In this document: positions 55,499 through 64,000 of the stretch, piece after piece | Numbering within the stretch: the first letter of the stretch is position 1 | Layout of the letters: each line of letters starts with the position of its first letter | NCBI RefSeq assembly: GCF_000341735.1 | Contig: NZ_KB455575.1 | Span: forward strand, 1,368,331 to 1,432,330 | DNA: 64,000 nucleotides | DNA from: Methylotuvimicrobium buryatense 5G | Lineage (GTDB): Bacteria > Pseudomonadota > Gammaproteobacteria > Methylococcales > Methylomonadaceae | Direction: 5' to 3' | Made by a program: the position numbers and the translations under genes | The notes under the pieces: model-generated | Seen by the model: only the letters and a program-made list of their open reading frames with translations | What the model was told of the DNA's origin: nothing | The model's database searches: none

Positions 55499-56694
55499 TG
55501 AATCCAAATTTAAACCATCTACAGCCTTACCCGTTCGAAAAGCTAGCTCGGCTCAAACAGGGCATCGTTCCGCCTACCGACAAAGCCCACATCGCTCTAT
55601 CGATAGGCGAACCCAAACACATTACGCCGCACATCATTCAAGAAGCGCTCATCACGCACATGCATGGTCTATCGGCTTATCCATCGACGCGCGGATTGCC
55701 GGAACTCCGGCAATCGATGTCCGAATGGATCGCGAGGCGCTTTCAAATACCGGCCGATTTACTCGATCCTGAAACACAAATACTCCCGGTTAACGGAACC
55801 CGCGAAGCCTTGTTTTCGTTCGCGCAATGCCTCGTCGAACCGAGCGAAAAACCGTTGGTCTTGATGCCGAATCCGTTTTACCAAATATACGAAGGCGCGG
55901 CCTTACTGGCCGGGGCACAGCCTTATTTCCTGAATACGACCGAGGAAAACGCATACCTACCCGACTTCGACACTGTTCCCGAATCGGTTTGGCGGCGTTG
56001 CCAGTTATTGTATATTTGCTCGCCGGGCAATCCGACCGGTGCGGTCATCCCCCAAACGCAGCTGGAATATTTGATCGAATTGGCCGAGCGATACGATTTC
56101 GTAATTGCGTCGGACGAATGCTACAGCGAAATTTATGCCGACGAAAATAACCCGCCAACCGGACTTTTGGAGGCGGCCGTTGCGATCGGCAACACCGAGT
56201 TTAAGCGTTGCGTGATTTTTCACAGCCTATCGAAGCGCTCGAATGCGCCGGGTTTGCGATCGGGCTTTGTTGCCGGAGACGCAGAAATACTGCAGCGTTA
56301 TTTTCAATACCGCACCTATCACGGCTGTGCGATGCCGGTACCGACGCAACATGCCAGCATAGCAGCCTGGCGCGATGAAGCGCATGTCGTCGACAATCGC
56401 CAGTTATACCGGGAAAAGTTCAGTGCATTCAAAGATATATTATCCGAAGCCACTGCCGTTACCATCCCTCCGGCAAGTTTCTATATCTGGCTAAAAACGC
56501 CGGTATCGGAAATTCAATTTGCACAACAGCTGTTTGCATCCGAAAATGTAACAGTCTTGCCGGGCAGTTATTTATCCCGACCGTTCAATGAGTCCGACCC
56601 CGGCCGGAATCACGTCAGGATCGCCTTAGTAGCACCGATCTACGAATGTATCGATGCTGCAAGGCGCATTAAAAATTTCATTCACACGTTATAA
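55498..56694 (+). CDS. dapC: Succinyldiaminopimelate aminotransferase
   Basis: 398 residues, a fold-type I PLP enzyme with Lys in [15 protein letters not shown] and the usual [10 protein letters not shown] and SDECYSEIY segments. Followed directly by dapD, it is assigned to DapC, which makes N-succinyl-LL-diaminopimelate from the keto precursor in lysine/peptidoglycan synthesis. Confidence 0.9.
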   Translation: MNPNLNHLQPYPFEKLARLKQGIVPPTDKAHIALSIGEPKHITPHIIQEALITHMHGLSAYPSTRGLPELRQSMSEWIARRFQIPADLLDPETQILPVNGTREALFSFAQCLVEPSEKPLVLMPNPFYQIYEGAALLAGAQPYFLNTTEENAYLPDFDTVPESVWRRCQLLYICSPGNPTGAVIPQTQLEYLIELAERYDFVIASDECYSEIYADENNPPTGLLEAAVAIGNTEFKRCVIFHSLSKRSNAPGLRSGFVAGDAEILQRYFQYRTYHGCAMPVPTQHASIAAWRDEAHVVDNRQLYREKFSAFKDILSEATAVTIPPASFYIWLKTPVSEIQFAQQLFASENVTVLPGSYLSRPFNESDPGRNHVRIALVAPIYECIDAARRIKNFIHTL

Positions 56695-56707
56695 CAAATG
56701 GAAAATC

Positions 56708-57526
56708 ATGTCTGAACTAGAAAACATCATTAATGCCGCCTTTGAAAACCGCGCCGACATCACACCGACAAACGTCTATCCGGAACTGCGCGAGACGATA
56801 AAAGAAGTCATTAATCTGCTCGACAGCGGCAAAGCCCGCGTCGCCGAAAAAATCGACGGCGAATGGGTCGTTAACCAATGGCTCAAAAAAGCGGTGTTAT
56901 TGTCGTTCCGCGTCAATGAGAACCGCGTCATGGACGGCGGCGTCAACCGTTATTACGACAAGGTCGAAACCAAATTTGCGTCTTATACGCCGGACGATTT
57001 TGCCAAAGCCGGAGTACGCGTCGTGCCGAACGCGAATGCGCGCCACGGCTCCTACATCGCGCCCGGAGCGGTATTGATGCCCTCTTACGTCAACATCGGC
57101 GCTTATGTCGACAGCGGCACGATGGTCGATACCTGGGTCACGGTTGGATCGTGCGCGCAAATCGGTAAAAACGTACATTTATCAGGCGGCGTCGGCATCG
57201 GCGGCGTACTTGAACCTTTGCAAGCGGGACCGACTATCATCGAAGACAACTGTTTCATCGGCGCGCGTTCGGAAATCGTTGAAGGCGTGGTCGTCGAAGA
57301 AGGCTCGGTCATTTCGATGGGCGTTTACATCGGCCAAAGCACCAAGATCTACAACCGCATGACCGGCGAGATCATTTACGGCCGCGTCCCGGCAGGTTCT
57401 GTCGTCGTGCCTGGCAACTTACCTTCCTCGGACGGCAAATACAGCCTATACTGCGCAGTGATCATCAAGCAAGTCGACGAAAAAACCCGCAGCAAAACCG
57501 GCATTAACGAATTACTGCGCGATTGA
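56708..57526 (+). CDS. dapD: Tetrahydrodipicolinate N-succinyltransferase
   Basis: 272 residues from the ATG at 56708; a longer frame from 56654 overlaps dapC. A left-handed beta-helix with hexapeptide repeats ([42 protein letters not shown]). It adds succinyl from succinyl-CoA to tetrahydrodipicolinate. Gap to dapC is 13 bp. Confidence 0.95.
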   Translation: MSELENIINAAFENRADITPTNVYPELRETIKEVINLLDSGKARVAEKIDGEWVVNQWLKKAVLLSFRVNENRVMDGGVNRYYDKVETKFASYTPDDFAKAGVRVVPNANARHGSYIAPGAVLMPSYVNIGAYVDSGTMVDTWVTVGSCAQIGKNVHLSGGVGIGGVLEPLQAGPTIIEDNCFIGARSEIVEGVVVEEGSVISMGVYIGQSTKIYNRMTGEIIYGRVPAGSVVVPGNLPSSDGKYSLYCAVIIKQVDEKTRSKTGINELLRD

Positions 57527-58192
57527 TTCGCATTTTGCCCGATACGCATTCCCACGCCCCAAAGGCTGCGAAAATATTGGCGGATACAAGATAAAAAATT
57601 ATTCACCATGAAGAACATGAAGGTAATGAAGGTAATGAAGAAAAAGACTACAAGATCTTTCGTGCTGAGCCAAGTCGAAGCATGAAGGATCTACAACCCC
57701 AACGTTTCGGTTTGTCCTAAACATTTCGGCTAACTTCGGCCAAAGTCAAAACGTTTAGGACGAGGTTGCAAACCCCGTCCTGCTAGGGTAAAAGATTATT
57801 CACCATGAAGAACATGAAGGTAATGAAGAAAAAGACTATAAGATCTACAGCCTAATTCATCATGTGACTTCATGCCCTTCATCCTAAAAAGAGCAGTTGA
57901 CATGTGTTGTAGACCGTTCGTGCTGAGCAAAGTCGAAGCATAAAGGGTCTACAACACTCTCACCGACTTGGTGAAGCCTCAAACCACCCTCACCCTTCGA
58001 CAGGGCTCTCCTGAGCGTAAGCCGAAGGGCTCAGGGCGAACGGTAGCTTGAGGCACTCAAATGCTATTTTTAGGTTCATAGTTATTTCGTGATTTTGAAT
58101 ACTTTCACAGTATCAGGACCGTGGGAACCAAAAATCCGCCCCAAGAAAATACCCGCTTCTTGAATGACTGCGATTAAAACGGTAAATCACTG
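57527..58192. other. Repeat-rich intergenic region in the dap cluster
   Basis: No gene. Holds two copies of TATTCACCATGAAGAACATG.. (57600 and 57801), a family-6 fragment at 57701-57787 with the GAGGTTGCAAACCCCGTCC palindrome, two copies of the GTGCTGAGC-AAGTCGAAGCA motif, and CCTTCGACAGGG / CCGAAGGGCTCAGGGCGAAC stems near 57990-58040. Confidence 0.7.
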
Positions 58193-58771
58193 ATGAGCTT
58201 AAAACGAGCCGAACATTTCATAAGCGAGGAAGAGTATCTCCAAGGCGAACAAGAAGCCGAGACTAGACATGAATTGATCAATGGTGAAGCCTATGCGATG
58301 GCCGGCGCGAATGAAAACCACAATCTAGTGTCGGGCAACGTTTTTTCCGAATTGAAAAACCGACTAAAAGGCTCGTCTTGTAAAACCTTCATGTCGGATA
58401 TGAAAGTCAAAGCCGGCGGCGATTTTTTTTACCCGGATGTCGTGGTCGTTTGCGAAGAAGACAGCGAACATGAATACTACAAAAGTGCACCGATCTTGAT
58501 TATCGAGGTTTTATCCGAAAGCACCCGGAAATTCGATAAAACTCATAAACGTTTAACTTATCAGAATATTCCTAGCTTGGAAGAATATGCGATCATCGAA
58601 CAGGAACGTTGCGAAATCGAGGTTTTCAGAAGAAAAGATCACTGGCAGTCGACTTATTACTACCTAGGCGATGACGTCTACTTTGCTTCGCTAGACGTAT
58701 CGGTTTCGGTTGAGGACATTTATTATCAAGTCGACAATGCCGACATAATCAAGTATTTTGCTGAACGTTGA
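58193..58771 (+). CDS. Uma2-family PD-(D/E)XK protein
   Basis: 192 residues. The nuclease-like core is visible as FYPDVVVVCEED and PILIIEVLSEST (acidic residues of the PD-(D/E)XK type). The family is widespread and variable; cellular role unknown. It sits between dapD and the arsC-like gene, where neither is expected. Confidence 0.85.
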   Translation: MSLKRAEHFISEEEYLQGEQEAETRHELINGEAYAMAGANENHNLVSGNVFSELKNRLKGSSCKTFMSDMKVKAGGDFFYPDVVVVCEEDSEHEYYKSAPILIIEVLSESTRKFDKTHKRLTYQNIPSLEEYAIIEQERCEIEVFRRKDHWQSTYYYLGDDVYFASLDVSVSVEDIYYQVDNADIIKYFAER

Positions 58772-58848
58772 TTCTTAACGCTCCCCGAACAAGGTACGCG
58801 ATGCGTGCCCTAAAAGCTTTTTAACTCTTAACCAACCACACCTCGACC

Positions 58849-59091
58849 ATGACAGAAAATTTATCCAACGATGCCGTCATCTACGCAATGCTTTCGATCA
58901 ACAGCGAAATTGCCATACAAAAAGATTATCTCGATTCGCCGGAACTGCCGGTAGACGAAAAAGAATACGAAGAAGAAACGCTCGCCGATCTCGAGCAAGC
59001 CTTAATGGAGTTTATCGAGCTATATAAAAACCGCCTTAAAGCGGATAAAACCCTACCTAGCCTAGATGAACTGCTATATAGCGAATTATAA
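58849..59091 (+). CDS. Small acidic hypothetical protein
   Basis: 80 residues, strongly acidic and helical (DEKEYEEETLADLEQALMEFIELY). No recognised domain. It lies 9 bp before the arsC-like gene, so it is probably cotranscribed. Confidence 0.65.
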   Translation: MTENLSNDAVIYAMLSINSEIAIQKDYLDSPELPVDEKEYEEETLADLEQALMEFIELYKNRLKADKTLPSLDELLYSEL

Positions 59092-59100
59092 ACCCAACCT

Positions 59101-59448
59101 ATGCCTACACTTTACGGAATCAAAAACTGCGACACGATCAAGAAAGCCCGAAAGTGGCTCGATCAAAACGGCATCGATTACCGCTTTCACGATTATCGCG
59201 AAGACGGCCTGACGACCGAATTACTGAAAGACTTTTTGGCTCGAAGCGACTGGCAAACCTTGCTCAACCAGCGCAGCACCAGCTGGCGCCAACTCGACGA
59301 GGCGCAAAAAGCGGACCTGGACGAAAACAAGGCCTTACAATTGATGCTCGAAACGCCGACACTGATCAAACGCCCGGTTTTCGATACCGAAGATAAATTA
59401 ATCGTCGGCTTCAAGGCTGAACACTATCAAGCCGAATTTGACCGCTGA
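59101..59448 (+). CDS. ArsC/Spx-family reductase-like protein (YffB type)
   Basis: 115 residues with the thioredoxin-like start LYGIKNCDTIKKARKWLDQN, a single Cys (no CxxC) and the conserved LLNQRSTSWRQL and PTLIKRPVF. Often encoded between dapD and dapE in gammaproteobacteria, as here; function not settled. Confidence 0.87.
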   Translation: MPTLYGIKNCDTIKKARKWLDQNGIDYRFHDYREDGLTTELLKDFLARSDWQTLLNQRSTSWRQLDEAQKADLDENKALQLMLETPTLIKRPVFDTEDKLIVGFKAEHYQAEFDR

Positions 59449-59568
59449 CCCTTTTCAACTCGCCTCGAACGTTTTGGTTTGCTTTGGGCATGGTCGAAAC
59501 GTTCAGGACAGGGTTGCAAACCCCGTCCTGCATAGATCCTACATTGGAATCAAACTCGCAAGCTCTAG

Positions 59569-60819
<1,251 letters not shown>

Positions 60820-60833
60820 ACTCGGAGGGTAGC

Positions 60834-61052
60834 ATGCCCGAAATCAAACTACCCGGACCAATGCGCATGGTCTGGGGAAGCCTCGGCTGTCTTTGGCTGG
60901 CGGGGATCATAAACAAAGGCTTTTATACGACGGCGATTATTCTGCTTTTATTCGTTCCGGTACTAATTATGATTAACGGCGAAACGCCTAGCCAAATGAG
61001 AAAACTGCAGAAAGCCCCTCGCACAGAACCATCCGATTCGTCAACCGCTTAG
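60834..61052 (+). CDS. Small membrane protein downstream of dapE
   Basis: 72 residues with two hydrophobic segments (about 12-30 and 31-47). GGAGG lies 8 bp before the ATG and the gap to dapE is 14 bp, so it is in that operon. Family not recognised. Confidence 0.65.
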   Translation: MPEIKLPGPMRMVWGSLGCLWLAGIINKGFYTTAIILLLFVPVLIMINGETPSQMRKLQKAPRTEPSDSSTA

Positions 61053-61072
61053 ACTCCGGGCAGCAATTCCCA

Positions 61073-61368
61073 GTTTGAGCATTTTCGCCGATCTTAGGGT
61101 GTGGGGTATGCCTGTCGAGGAACGCCGTAAACCCATCCATGGGGGCTTGGCGGCAGTTAAGCGCCAAGGATGGCGTGAATGCAGATTTTGCATTACGCCA
61201 AGGATGGCGTGTAGTAGGGCAATGCAGGGCAGAAAAATGCTCCTGCATTTTCTGCATTCATTACATCCATGTAACTCAGCAATTGCCGAGGAGCAAAAAC
61301 TGCCCCTGCTGCCGACATCCTCGCCAAGCACACCCCACACCCTTTTTGATCCCCAAATTGGGAATTGC
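61073..61368. repeat. Family-4 MITE-like repeat, long copy
   Basis: Ends are inverted GCAATTCCCAGTTTG and CAAATTGGGAATTGC. Inside are GTGTGGGGTATGCC, ACCCATCCATGGGGGC, a duplicated CGCCAAGGATGGCGTG and a right arm CACACCCCACACC. A direct repeat GACTCCGGGC flanks it (61052-61061 and 61371-61380), consistent with a target duplication. Confidence 0.72.
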
Positions 61369-61430
61369 AGGACTCCGGGCGAACGTCCCACAAGACTTCC
61401 TTCTGAAGTTGATGCATTGTTTATCTTAGA

Positions 61431-61720
61431 GTAACTATTCAGCCCCCGGCAATTATCGTTCCCACGCTCTGCGTCACTGCCATTAAGTTAAGGATTTTTC
61501 CGTTCGCCCTGAGCCTGTCGAAGGGTGAATGGAAAAATCCTGGGTCGATAAGTTAAGCCGTCCATGGTTCGACAGGCTCACCACGAACGGCTTAACTTAA
61601 TGGCAGTGACGCTCTGCGTGGGAATGCCTGAGTACCGCTCCAGCGGTACGAGACGCTAGAGCGTCTCGGTCTTCATTCCCACGCCGGAGCGTGGGAACGA
61701 TAGGGGGTGTGAATAATTAC
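61431..61720. repeat. Family-5 palindromic element with a nested insertion
   Basis: Reverse-orientation copy of 26015-26158, interrupted by a 134-bp element. Taking out the insertion and one 11-bp duplication leaves 145 bp, matching the 144 bp of the intact copy. Confidence 0.85.
61475..61608. repeat. Nested 134-bp MITE-like element
   Basis: Perfect 17-bp terminal inverted repeats (CACTGCCATTAAGTTAA), flanked by direct repeats ACGCTCTGCGT at 61464-61474 and 61609-61619. Two internal hairpins contain CGACAGGCTCA-type sequence. Ends resemble those at 7677-7824. Confidence 0.85.
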
Positions 61721-61810
61721 ATCTTAGACTGGGTGTGAAATATTATTCATCCAATAGCGCTTTCGCTACCAACTAAGGAACGAGCATGAAATAACTTAGA
61801 CAACTGTTGG

Positions 61811-62002
61811 AAGGGGGTTCGGTGACTCGCTTGACAGGACGCCGTGAATACGTCCCTGTAGGCTTGACGGCGGAATCTGATTGTCATGGACGGCATGAAT
61901 GCAGATTTTGCAGGAGCAAAAATCTGCCCTGCTGCCGACATCCTCGCTAGCCACACCCCATACCTTCATAAAGTTAGCCATTTTTTGACTATCAAGGGAG
62001 TA
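61811..62002. repeat. Chimeric family-3/family-4 repeat
   Basis: The left half follows family 3 (GACAGGACGCCGTGAATACG) and the right half family 4 (CTGCCGACATCCTCG, CACACCCCATACCTT, then AAAGTTAGCC and the GGGAGTA end). It ends 20 bp after the convergent Uma2 gene. Confidence 0.68.
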
Positions 62003-62021
62003 ATTGCTTATAAGCTATTTC

Positions 62022-62582
62022 TCAGTCGACCCACAGAACACTTAAGTCAAATGTAATTGCATCGAACGGCGCGATCGAAATCGCATCGTCATTCTCGAAT
62101 ACGCCTAGCAATAACCAGCCGGCTGGCGTGTTTTCAAAAACCTCCAGCGTACGCAACACCGGATCGATCAACCAAATATGACAAACACCCTCCCGCGCAT
62201 AAATCGGCATTTTTTCGACGCGATCGATCCTCGCCGTACCGGGCGAAAGCACCTCGCAAACCCAGTCCGGCGCTAAATCGAAAAAAGCGCCCTCCGGCAA
62301 TTTCGGTAAACGTTCGCGCCGCCAGCCGGCCAAGTCAGGAACCAAAATATCGAAACCCAAATGACATTCGGGTTCATCGAGAATCCACCAACCGCCCGGC
62401 CCATCCATTCCTTCGTCATAAGGCCCTGTAAGTTTTCCACCCAAAAGAGACGAAGCCCGAGCATGGCGCGGAGAAGGACGCGGTTGGCTATACAAAGCGC
62501 CGCCAATGATTTCCGCAACCATGTTTCCCGGCACCGCGCACAAATCCTGATAAGTCGCTGGTTTCAATTGAGGCAAACCCAT
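62022..62582 (-). CDS. Uma2-family PD-(D/E)XK protein
   Basis: 186 residues with the core HLGFDILVPDLAGWRRERL, PDWVCEVLSPGTARIDRVEK and HIWLIDPVLRTLEVFE. It is a second, clearly divergent member of the family at 58193. Function unknown. Confidence 0.85.
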   Translation of the reverse strand: MGLPQLKPATYQDLCAVPGNMVAEIIGGALYSQPRPSPRHARASSLLGGKLTGPYDEGMDGPGGWWILDEPECHLGFDILVPDLAGWRRERLPKLPEGAFFDLAPDWVCEVLSPGTARIDRVEKMPIYAREGVCHIWLIDPVLRTLEVFENTPAGWLLLGVFENDDAISIAPFDAITFDLSVLWVD

Positions 62583-62737
62583 TTCACACCTATTTGTCTT
62601 TAACGAAACGATTAAACAGTCTATTGGCTTCGGGAAGCTGGAGCTTCCCGCACTGCGTTCCCAAGCAGCGTATAGGTCGGGTTAAGCGCGAGCCGTAACC
62701 CAACCTACCTAGGCTGCATTCCAATGCTATTAAGTTA

Positions 62738-62917
62738 CCTGATTAGCAAGATGCTTCAGCTTGCTGAAGCCAATTGTCCGAGCAGTGACCAGTCGTAGCC
62801 ACTTCTGCGGGACGGGTTATTTAACCCGTCCCCAACGTTTCGGTTTGCCCTAAACATTTCGGCTAACTTCGGCCAAAGTCAAAACGTTTAGGACGGGGTT
62901 GCAAACCCCGTCCTGCT
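62738..62917. repeat. Family-6 palindromic repeat, copy 2
   Basis: 180 bp almost identical to 46582-46760 (one indel and one or two substitutions). Ends with the palindrome GGACGGGGTTGCAAACCCCG, eight bases before the group II intron. The flanking CCAATGCTATTAAGTTA at its left looks like the end of a degraded family-2 element. Confidence 0.85.
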
Positions 62918-62925
62918 AGGGATAT

Positions 62926-64000
62926 GTGTGAGTCGCAGGTACCAACGGCTCAGTCTTAAACGGTGCGACCTATCGTGACAGGAACGTTGCGATGTGTCTA
63001 ATCCTACCTGTGCGAATCCGTATTTGTACAGAAATGCTTGCTCGAACTCGTCTTAGACGGGGTACGCAGTTAGGGTCACTCAGGTAACTGGTGGCGTTGA
63101 AGGAGCCAGGCAAGCATAGTCAGGGAGGTGGCAGGTTTCAGCCTCGAATCAGGTGTCAGGGTCTATGTCCGCCTGAAACACTGGGGAGTTTTTTTTTTCT
63201 TCTCTCACTGGGATTTATACGGTTATTCTCAGTGGCTATTAGGGGTGCTTGCTGTTGTCGCCCAGACATAATGGTTATTGGTACTGACCGATGAAAGTCC
63301 TACGGCGTCTCTTGATTTTAACCCCTTCAAGAGTAATGCCCGCCTATAAGTTTATGGCGAAATGGCGGGTTTATGCGCTGGTGTGTGAGATTCCCCAAAC
63401 TGAGCACTTTAAGGATGGCAGCGTCTTCGGTGTAGCCACGCAATTGCGCGGTGATAGAAGACTCCGTTGTTAGAAATACGTTGTCATGGTTTTTCCATGA
63501 AGAAAGTTAGTCCGTCGGCTACGACCCCAAAATGGTCTGTCCTTCCTCTTTTGGAAAACCCGACGGTCGCTAAGAAACGCCTTCCACGGCACGACCGTTG
63601 GCAAGGTATTGGTTAGTGTATGAGGGGTAAATCAGGTTGTCTTTATGTTAGTGAAACCGCTTAAGATTAAACATCATTCTTTAACAGGCAGAATAACCAT
63701 CGAACGGGTGCGCAAGGCATTTCTTAATGTCAAACGTAACCGGGGCGCTGCCGGCGTTGATAAGCAAAGCATTGTGATGTTCGAGGCGAATCTTGAACAG
63801 AATTTGCAAGCATTGTTGAGCGATTTAAAAACGCGGGGGACATTTTCTCCGCATCCGCTCAAACGTGTGCGTATCGACAAAGGGAATGGGAAATTTCGCC
63901 CGTTGGGCATTCCCGTGGTCCGTGACAGGATTGCGCAGGATGTCTTGCGGCAACTGCTGGAACCGTTGTTCGAGCCTTTGTTCCATCCAAACTCGTGTGG
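62926..64000 (+). mobile_element. Group II intron, 5' part (continues beyond window)
   Basis: Begins GTGTG, matching the GUGYG 5' end of group II introns. A ~720-nt G-rich structured region without genes follows and leads to a reverse transcriptase frame, as in bacterial intron domains I-IV. The insertion site is directly after the family-6 palindrome. The 3' end lies outside the window, so the class and exact limits are not certain. Confidence 0.8.
63645..64000 (+). CDS. ltrA: Group II intron reverse transcriptase/maturase, partial
   Basis: Opens at ATG 63645 (MLVKPLKIKHHSLTGRITIE) and remains open to the window edge (118 codons). The N-terminal RT-0/RT-1 segments are clear: RNRGAAGVDKQSIV, then GKFRPLGIPVVRDRIAQDVLRQLLEPLFEP. 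The catalytic YADD and maturase domains lie beyond the edge. Confidence 0.92.
   Translation, partial: MLVKPLKIKHHSLTGRITIERVRKAFLNVKRNRGAAGVDKQSIVMFEANLEQNLQALLSDLKTRGTFSPHPLKRVRIDKGNGKFRPLGIPVVRDRIAQDVLRQLLEPLFEPLFHPNSC

Noticed and set aside
61193..61434. Several overlapping open frames
   Set aside because: They lie in family-4 repeat sequence with no start signals and no recognisable protein.

Overview
The window looks like chromosome of a gammaproteobacterial C1-utiliser, most likely a type I methanotroph related to Methylomicrobium/Methylotuvimicrobium. It carries the tetrahydromethanopterin (H4MPT)/methylofuran formaldehyde-oxidation genes: fae, mch, beta-RFAP synthase, fhcA, fhcB, fhcC and fhcD, and MfnD- and MfnF-like cofactor genes. 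Its other genes are of proteobacterial type (DapC/DapD/DapE lysine pathway, sigma54/NtrC-type nitrogen control). The genus is an inference from gene content; no rRNA or methane monooxygenase genes are present to confirm it.

Layout. 1-1.4 kb: the N-terminus of a response regulator and three mobile-type repeats. 1.4-7.6 kb: beta-carbonic anhydrase plus a SulP transporter with two UspA domains (a probable bicarbonate/CO2 module), then a P-type ATPase. 7.9-13.4 kb: H4MPT cluster (beta-RFAP synthase, ATP-grasp, mch, RimK-like, CitG-like, fae). 13.9-16.3 kb: penicillin-acylase-family hydrolase. 16.6-19.6 kb: HisA-related gene, and MfnD-like and MfnF-like genes lying between inverted repeats. 19.9-22.8 kb: a B-family haem-copper oxidase operon with its own dihaem cytochrome c. 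22.9-28 kb: HAD phosphatase, nucleotidyltransferase, diguanylate cyclase and a frameshifted IS66-type element. 28-35.5 kb: NDH-2, YcxB-like, ABC-F, UspA, TM2 and DUF389 genes. 35.5-46 kb: nitrogen island (a putative NtrC/IHF/sigma54-driven short RNA, nitrite channel, phosphatase-kinase fusion, cyanase, nirB-nirD-phzF, narK, nasT). 47-54.2 kb: fhcBADC operon interrupted between A and D by small toxin-antitoxin-like genes. 54.7-61 kb: M48 protease, dapC, dapD, arsC-like, dapE. 61-64 kb: stacked repeats, an Uma2 gene, and the 5' part of a group II intron.

How it works together. Formaldehyde is condensed with H4MPT (Fae), oxidised to the methenyl form and converted by Mch to formyl-H4MPT. FhcD then transfers the formyl group to methylofuran and FhcABC hydrolyses it to formate. 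The cofactor genes around mch and at 16.6-19.6 kb would supply H4MPT and methylofuran. The nitrogen island covers nitrate/nitrite uptake, nitrite reduction and cyanate breakdown. It has divergent sigma54 promoters with NtrC-like sites between nirB and narK, a terminator hairpin in the nirB leader, and a NasT-type antiterminator protein encoded nearby.

The most unusual feature is the density of small non-autonomous repeats. One ~160-bp family shows TA target duplication, demonstrated by exact reconstruction of an interrupted DUF4160 gene, and copies show compensatory changes in a full-length hairpin. Other families nest in each other, form chimeras, sit in the narK leader, and appear to supply a ribosome binding site. 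The strongest candidate for something undescribed is the NtrC-IHF-sigma54 promoter at 35.56-35.68 kb, which would make a ~58-nt RNA ending in a strong terminator.
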